Translations under genes and position numbers: made by a program
Shown here: piece after piece, positions 56,779 through 64,000 of the stretch
Position numbering within the stretch: position 1 is the first letter of the stretch
Layout: each line of letters begins with the position of its first letter
The notes under the pieces: generated by a model
Database searches by the model: none
Seen by the model: only the letters and a program-made list of their open reading frames with translations
What the model was told of the DNA's origin: nothing
From: Platycnemis pennipes
Lineage: Eukaryota; Arthropoda; Insecta; Odonata; Platycnemididae
DNA: 64,000 nucleotides
Assembly: GCA_933228895.1 (NCBI GenBank)
Contig: OW121850.1
Coordinates: 33,365,773 to 33,429,772, forward strand
Direction: 5' to 3'

Positions 56779-57215
56779 CAGTAAACTACCGATTTTCCGT
56801 GCTAATGACTGGTAAAGGGTGCACGGATAATCGGGAAACACCGATAATCCGCTGTTTGGTTCTTTCCAGATTCATTTCTCTACGGTGCGCCGCCAATATA
56901 AATAAACATCCTATGAAAATAACACAATCTGTCAATGAAAAGATCCTCGCTGTATATAATGGCGTTTTATTACAAAAAAGAATCCAGCAGAGCTGACCCG
57001 GCCCCAATTAAATGTTCGCAAGCCTCGGGTGGCGGCACGAAGCCTGGCGTTAGACATCGGACCAGTCTGTAGGGCCGTAGTGAAAGTCACGATTGGAGGA
57101 AAATAACAAAAGTTTACTAACCTTTGAAACCACTGCCGATAGATTAAATGGATTGGCGATGCACGGATAATCCGCAGCCCGGATAACGCGAACATGGATA
57201 ATGGGGAGTTCACTG
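56779..57215. mobile_element. pogo/Tigger-like non-autonomous element
   Basis: The left end CAGTAAACTACCGATTTTCC and the right end, reverse-complemented, CAGTGAACTCCCCATTATCC share the Tigger-type pattern CAGTNNACTCCCNNTTATCCG. Internal CGGATAATC motifs occur near both ends (56823, 56850, 57163, 57180). A TA follows the right end, but the left flank reads AA, so one copy of the expected TA duplication has mutated. The 437-bp interior has no transposase frame. Confidence 0.65.
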
Positions 57216-57219
57216 TAAT

Positions 57220-58900
57220 CATTTAAAGGTAAAAAATCCAAGTATTACACAACCACGTTAAACTTCAGCTATCGATGGATAGAAATTGATAGTAAGCAAA
57301 ACATTCTGGTGCTGTTACTTTCCTCTAATTTCCTCATGAGTACAGTGACATCTCGTCAGTATAATATAGTTCTTCAAACATTTTAAAGTAAACGCTAAGA
57401 ACCAGCCAAAGAAGACAATGGAATTGAGACAGGAATTCGGAATACTAAGTTCCGTCATCCGGGTTTTGTAATCGAGAAAATCGGGTAAGGAGAATGTGGC
57501 AACTCAGTTTCGTAATTTGTAGTAACTCGGTTACTTCATAGTAGCTCGTCCCTTACTTTGGAGTATTATATCTCGCAGGGTAAATGAGCTTTGAAAACCC
57601 TTCTAAAATTAAAACATTTACAGCACAATCCCGTCTCAAGAGTGCATTATCATTTTTGTCGCCTCAGATCATTTTTTTAATCCGGCTAGTCCATTTCAAC
57701 GTTTTACGTAATAGTGGTTACAAATTCTTTTCTAAACATCCCCATAAAACCTAGTTTATTCGAGGTCTCCAACCTAGATACTGCTTTTCGGTGTGTGTGA
57801 TCCATATTACTTCTGAATGGGTGTTTATGATCCACCTGCAAGGCGAGGCTCAAACTTGGACAAAGCGGAGGCAAGGCTGCGCGTGGTAACCACTCTGTCG
57901 ACTAAAAGGAGTCACCAGTCTACTTCTGCAGGTGTCGCATTCTAATTTCAACGAATGTAATTCCTGTATAAAACTAGATCCTCATGAGGACACCAATTAG
58001 GCAGACAAAGTAAATCACGTGTTTGCGACTAATGATAGAAAAACAATATATCTACTATTGACCAATTATGTGAGCTATCCATTTCAGATATGTAGAGCGT
58101 TTAGTTTACGAAAGGTTTATGCAAATGAATCTTTTAGGATAAATCATGGCTACTTTATAGAGAAATAGAAAATATTTTGCTACAAAATAGACGTCAAGAT
58201 CGCCAGAATTTCATTGATAACTCTTTTGCCAGACTGAAGAGTTTTTACTGGGTTGAGATTTTCTTTTATGAAGTGTTCAGCACATGTGGCCATTAAAAGT
58301 CCCGACTCAACTGCTGTTATAGTGGTATTTCGTCATGACAGGAAAAGAAATAATGAGGCGCTGATATAACAAGTACTTATATGTCAATGACTTCACTCTT
58401 AACCACTCTCAGCATATATACGTTTCAACCACAGCTAAGAACTCGCTCAGTACCTACTCCAGATTCCTTTTACAATTTAATTTTCCGTATCGACTGCTGC
58501 TTAGCATTTTCTTCCCAAAGTTTAAAGAGTATCATTGTACTGTGATATTGAAACAACTGAAGATTTGAAATAACTCCATCTTCCCTACCTCTAGCGTCAC
58601 ATAGCAACGGATACAATAATAGAATAAACAGTTTCAAATACGCTTGATAATGATGATGACTCATCGAAACCCGGGTTGTGTCATTTAAATATAAAAATAA
58701 GTGGCATACGTAACGTTTTTTGTTTAGTAGAAATTAAAATGACTTTGATCTAGTGAATTTTTTTATTAGTTCTATTTAACCTGAGTGATTAAATTATGAT
58801 GCTTGGAAAGGATAAAATAAGATGAAGGACTAAGAGGTCAAAAAAAATTTTTAGGGTGGAGTTGAGAAACCTCGAGAAGAATGAAGTCAGTACAGTTAGC
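57220..58900. other. No gene recognised
   Basis: AT-rich DNA with only short chance frames. Confidence 0.45.
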
Positions 58901-58934
58901 AATATGAGTAAAAATGGCGAGGTGATAGATATGG

Positions 58935-59141
58935 TTGGGCGGAAGAGAAAATTACAAAAAAATTAAAAAGGAACAATGTAGGCTGACGAAACAAGTAATT
59001 ACTCGCGATGAACTCCTAAGGGTCGTTACCGAAGGTATACCTACACCTGGAGAAGAGAGAAAGAGGGAGAAAAATAGTAGGCTTCTAGAGAAGATGAAGA
59101 AAGGTAGGATGTATGCTGTATTGAAGAGAAAACTAGCGTAA
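58935..59141 (+). pseudogene. Possible C-terminal LINE remnant
   Basis: The frame ends in a basic block, REKNSRLLEKMKKGRMYAVL followed by KRKLA. Strings of this kind are common at the end of reverse-transcriptase polyproteins of some arthropod LINEs, but the homology is from pattern memory only. No catalytic block is found upstream. It could also be chance. Confidence 0.25.
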
Positions 59142-59149
59142 AGGAACAA

Positions 59150-62100
59150 TGTAACATCCACAAATGGTCTATTATAGGCTTTTTTTACCGGAAGAACGCC
59201 ATAAATCAGCTAAAATGGGGAAATAAGGCTTTTTTCTGAGGGTTGCTTTTTCAAGTATGAATTGAAACATTTACTCTCGCATTGTAATTATACCTACGTT
59301 TAGACGTAATGGTTATATTTAAACACATACCTTGTACTTTACCCTAAGACCACATTTAACTTGGAAGTTATCCCAGATTTGTGATTACCCGACAGGCTTT
59401 GGCCTCCACAAGCAAAACCATGACGAGGCTTTGTCTTCATTATGTATTGTCATGGTAAATTCATAAGCTGTCTATAGAGAGTGAATGAAAAATTGACATT
59501 ATAGGTATTCTGACTGGCCAATTTCAAGAAACTACCTTTTCCAAACGGAAACACTTCCACAAGTTATATGTTTTACGGAATAAATATCAGATCTTGGAAT
59601 TTGCTTCGCAAAAGGAGGAGTAAACTAGCACGGGCTTCTTAAGTGCCTTAAATCTTCAGCAGTTTCAATCCACATGATACACACTATCGATTCTTTTACG
59701 TTAGGCTATTTAGAAACCTTTCCCTCCACCACGCATTAGTGGCACTTCAGTATTTCCATGGCCATGTTGTTCTAAATAATTTCGTTCTAAGCCTATTTGG
59801 TCCAAAGCTATAAAAATAAAACAGAAGTCTCGCTTAAATAACTAAAGATATTTGGAGAGTATCATGGCGGCATTTCAGTATTTCTAGCGAGTATACTCTT
59901 TCTCATCCTTGATTACACGTTCAGGGGCCGCCAAACGGTTCACTCGATAGAGAATAACGACTCATAGTAATGTTGTCATTTACTATTGGAAAATAAATTT
60001 ACATATTCCCGTTTTTAGCCTTGTTTTCCAACAATTCTGCGGGAATTCGATCTTTCATTTTTGGAGAATAAACATCGGAGCAAACACCTGGTTAAAAGCG
60101 AGTTGAAAGCTTGATTACGATGACATATAAGGCATAGTGTTTTGCCTTGGGAGCTAAAAATAAGGAGTGCGTGCTGCGTCCATCCAAAAGGAGAAAGGAC
60201 TGTCTTTTGTTTCTCATACAGAGGATCACCAGGTTTCACTAGACCACCAGTTCCGGTCTCGGTCACCACGGTCTCTTTGACACCGAGACTATAATGGATA
60301 CTTGCAAACTAAGTTTTGAATTATCTTACCTTCCAAACCGGTGCATAGAACTCCATTAAGAAAAATCCTAGTCCTAAACGGCTTTTTAGAGCCCCGTATT
60401 AGATGAAGACATTATTAGCTAGTTATTCCGATTTCTTATTCTTCTCACATTAAAACAATGATAAAAATGCCCTACACTCAAGTAGTATGAACGAATTTCC
60501 GAATTGAAAACCTAGCTTTCAGCCATGCAAAAATTATACTTAACTAATAACTCTCTCTTCAAACAATTTTTCAAGCATAATCAAAATTAATGCTCTCCAG
60601 TTCCCACCAAAACAAGGGAGGGACCCAACTGATTATTGTAACGTGATTGGTTGTTAATTGTATAAAAGATGACCAGAAGCTAAATAAATATTTGGACAGC
60701 CCAACACATCCAACTGCTCAGCGTATTTATGTATTTCCTATTCTCGCGTTGGGACGACTTCTTGAAAATCGTTTCGCTATGAGTCGACTTCTGAATATCG
60801 ACACGATAGGACCCCACCAAACAATCCCTCCCCACTCCGTCCTTGTTTTCACAACATCTCACTGACTATTTCTGCAGATACCCCCTCACCTTACGGGGTC
60901 AACGGCCAAAAAGTGTCACGAAGGACACAAACAGGAGGGTGGAAAGAATAACACTAATGAAAGTCGCTTCGCTGTAATACACCACTTAATTGTCACAGCA
61001 AATTAGTTTAGATCGCGTTTACTTTCATAGCACACTGGGGCGTGTATACGACATTCACCACAGTAAAATTCATAAATATAACCGGAAATAAATTCATAAA
61101 AATTGATCTCGCGAATGATAGATGATATGGTATGAAAAATTAGGAAGTCAGCAGTTTCGGCTGAATAAGGAAAGTCGTTGAATATTCTTTTAGCTATCCT
61201 GTCGATATCTCTCTAGATGAAACTTGCAAGTAATGTTTGAGTCATTTTAACGAAAAATATCCGTAGAGTATAGCCGATTATAATTTATAGAAGTCTCAAA
61301 GTGTAATAACCAACCATAGTATTATATGGGATTCACAAGCTCATTTCTTAACTTGTTAACAGTCTGATCATGTAAAAACAATAAAAGTTAAAAAGATTAA
61401 AGCATTAAAATAATAAGCGCACATGATTGCGATCATAGTTTATTCTTCTAAATACCCTTTCCAAAACAGTTTTAAAGAGAGAATTGATGAAAACAATAAT
61501 CTTCTATGAGCATCCTACTATCCCAAAAGCCACAGCTCTAGAGTAAGTCTTACCAAAATCTTAAGTTTCATATTTAGTAACCTACGAGATAAAATTAGTG
61601 TTGCAACCTTAAGATCTATATATTTTACATCGTAAATAAATACACTTAATTCTTCAATTTTTTATAAATACCTCATCAACTCGGTCTCGATCAACTAGGT
61701 TATTTGTCCTTCAGCACCTTTTAATATTTAGCATAATACGCATTCATTCGTTAGTGAGCACGGCGTGTCTACGACATGAGCATAATTCCCCAACATTTCA
61801 AGTATTTATAATGTTACAAAAGTAGCTACAAATACAATTTTATAAAAATAGTATATATATGGTACTACCATCATTTACTTCTGGTAAGTTTACATTTTGA
61901 TCTGGCACGGAAATTATCCACGCATTTCGAGACGACGCAATATATTGACAACAGTGGTTTTTTAACGAATACAGATGAAAACCTCGAAGTGCATGTCCAA
62001 TTGTGACCGCCCGCATATAAGACAGGCAAGGTTGAAGTTTTGCCCGCTAATGACAGCCACAAGCAGCTCGAAGTGAAAGCGATCGGATTTTTCAGTTCCC

Positions 62101-62330
62101 ATCACTTCCCACGTTACCATTAAATTCGAGAGTATGCCCATGGCCCAGCATATAGCTGCCCGTTTGAAAATATCACAAACGATGGGAACAAAAGTCCTCC
62201 AACCCTTCGATGGTGACCATGCAGCAATTATTTCTTTATGGTGCCGTCCATTAACTGGCAAGCAAATTGCGCCATAAAGTGAAATAATTCTAGATCTTTG
62301 GGAGGCAGAGGCTAACCTTTCTTAAGCATC
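59150..62330. other. AT-rich stretch, no gene supported
   Basis: A minus-strand frame at 60015-60300 is somewhat protein-like (see findings) but lacks clear exon borders. Nothing else was recognised. Confidence 0.4.
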
Positions 62331-62339
62331 TACAACTAT

Positions 62340-62660
62340 TTCCGTTCCACATAGGAGAGAAGGGAGCGAAATATCGGCAGCGATGAGGAGCGTGCAAGTA
62401 TCGAGGTGAAGAGGGCGAGGGGCGAGGTTGGACAAAGAGAAGTAAGGGAGGGAGGGTGGGGGGGAGGGTTCGAGGTGAGTGGCTTAAGGAGGGCGCAGAA
62501 GGTTGACGGGCAGGGTATCAGAAGGGTGGGGTGCCAATCGCGGATGGAGGGGGATGGCATTTCCTGAATGGAGTTCCAGGCGCTGGCCGCGAGGTAGCAG
62601 CAGATATAGCGGTCCCGCTGCTGCATTTTCCCAGGCATCAACCAACCGAAAGGAGAACCT
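62340..62660 (+). promoter_or_regulatory. GC-rich block with splice donor
   Basis: Purine-rich, GC-rich sequence ends in TTCGAG/GTGAGT, with the donor GT at 62475, a consensus + strand splice donor. GC-rich sequence continues to 62640. It may be a promoter and first exon. Alternatively the minus strand, where a frame at 62450-62640 has C/G wobble positions, could carry a coding exon. The two readings cannot be separated here. Confidence 0.35.
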
Positions 62661-62759
62661 CATATGCATTAAAATGGACCGAACAAATGAAGTAATTATT
62701 TATCATTTTTTCGGACTCTTGTGGGGACCGGTAGATGATTATTTCTCGATGTAAGAATA

Positions 62760-64000
62760 GAATCAGCTAATTATCAAGTACTAATGGATATTTAGGTAAT
62801 TTTTTAAAACGACAATTATCAAATTCCCAACGGCAGATAAATAAGTGATAATAAATAAGAAACGGCTCATTAAGTAGGTAACAAATTAATACTTCTGAAT
62901 AGCCTAGTAAAAACGATCGATATCGGAGAATTAAAAAAATATAATTGACAGGAGTAAAAATTCAGCCAGGCATAAATTATTTCTCAAAGACGATAGCTAT
63001 TTCCTCATTGCGATACGGACGATATTACAGGACTAATATCGCATCGATCTCGCACTCACTCCCGAATATGCGAATAGACCAAAGGAATTGAATATGTGAT
63101 GCTTGGTGTTCGGTGCTATGATCTTGAATAAGACAGTGCTGTTAGGCATTTTTCCAAGTATCCTTCCCTTAGTACCAATTTCTTGAAAAGAGAGGGCAAA
63201 AAACGAATTCTTGAATTGTTCTGTCACTACTGTAATGATAACGCCTAACCTGCCAATGTGGAGAGGCAACAGATATTATCTTTCGTGTCAAAATCAAAGT
63301 AAGACAAATGATTATGCATCAAGTTCCCAAACCAGTAGTATCTGCTTCTAATGAATTCCCATTCCATAGTTACCATCGATTTTGTTCTATTTTACATTTT
63401 TTGCGTTCGGAAGGTTCTTTAGGATTATTTTCCGTCGTTTTGAATCGAACTCTTCTGGACTGGGTTCCACATTCAAGCACCCAGGGTGTGGCCCTACCCG
63501 AAAGGGAAAAAGCAGTTCCCATTTATTCTTTCATCACTGCATTTTCCCAGGATTCGTTTCACAAGTGATAGCATTTTCAATTCAGCGCCGCAGTTGCCCT
63601 TTGTATATTGCATGCGTTTTCTCGGAGCTGAGCCCGACGTGACGGTGGCACCCAAGTGTTTTATGCGGCCCGTGGACATTTTTTTTCACCTTTGGCGTTC
63701 ATTTTTAATACACATTTATTCATATACTTCTGATTGATTTCTGGGTTTCAAGTAGAAGAGAATTAAAAAGCAAACTGATGAATCACTATAAGTATTCCTA
63801 ATTCAGCTTTACTTGTTACGCATCGATTAATAAGAGTGTCATCACCAAAATTCCTAACGATACTCGTATCACATTTTAATATGGTAGTATTTATGTAGTA
63901 AAAGTAGAATTTGGTTTTTATGATATCCAACTCTGTGCAATATATATCGGACCTTCTTTTCATAACTAGCTTGAACCTAAGATTGCCCTATGTCCATGCT
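62760..64000. other. No gene recognised
   Basis: AT-rich sequence. Open frames on both strands at 63300-63740 overlap each other and none can be assigned to a family with confidence. Confidence 0.4.

Noticed and set aside
63494..63679. Minus-strand VKRILGKCSDE string similar to the LINE block VKRVLGKCDD at 39 kb
   Set aside because: Neighbouring conserved blocks do not follow in the same frame, so the match may be chance. Too short to call a LINE remnant.
1..64000. CRISPR arrays, bacterial operons, phage or virus genes
   Set aside because: No regularly spaced direct repeats, ribosome binding sites, compact gene arrays or viral structural or replication motifs were seen. All recognisable coding relics are retrotransposon, transposon or probable host exons.

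Overview
The window is eukaryotic, AT-rich, non-coding-dominated DNA of the kind seen in a large arthropod (probably insect) genome. There are no operons, ribosome binding sites or long intact reading frames. It holds scattered GC/CpG-rich islands, splice-like signals, decayed non-LTR retrotransposons with reverse-transcriptase motifs, tRNA- and 5S-derived SINE-like repeats, and DNA transposons with recognisable target-site duplications. The species cannot be named from the sequence alone.

Host gene content is thin. A GC-rich promoter-like block at 14.4-15.39 kb has a TATA box and ends in a strong splice donor, so it probably holds a 5' non-coding exon on the + strand. A short last coding exon with GC-rich wobble positions lies at 53301-53492 (+), between a splice acceptor and possible poly(A) signals. 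Other GC-rich blocks lie at about 0.34-0.72 kb (with a near-perfect RFX X-box), 10.5-11.1, 33.5-34.1, 43.06-43.6 continuing at 46.9-47.1, and 62.3-62.7 kb. They look like promoters or first exons of unidentified genes.

The most striking element is at 43602-46896. It is a 3,295-bp DNA transposon with 24-bp perfect terminal inverted repeats beginning CATGGTAC, a second perfect 21-bp inverted pair about 70 bp inside each end, and an exact 8-bp target duplication GCCCCAAG. It carries one exon for the N-terminal half of a THAP zinc finger. TIRs, internal inverted repeats, an 8-bp GC-rich duplication and a THAP domain together identify a P-element-superfamily transposon. No transposase core is visible. 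The interior instead holds a degenerating array of units that each begin at a splice-acceptor-like motif. The element carries a LINE tail and a 219-bp Harbinger-type MITE, and it splits a CpG-rich promoter-like region.

Other mobile DNA: a 1,931-bp non-autonomous PIF/Harbinger-like element (22958-24888, TTA duplication); a 437-bp pogo/Tigger-like element (56779-57215); three decayed LINE bodies (26.5-28.15 kb +, 39.2-40.6 kb -, 49.7-50.9 kb -); two families of LINE 3' tails scattered over the window; and a 5S-rRNA-derived SINE nested inside the first LINE. The remaining sequence is AT-rich intergenic or intronic DNA in which I see no supported gene.
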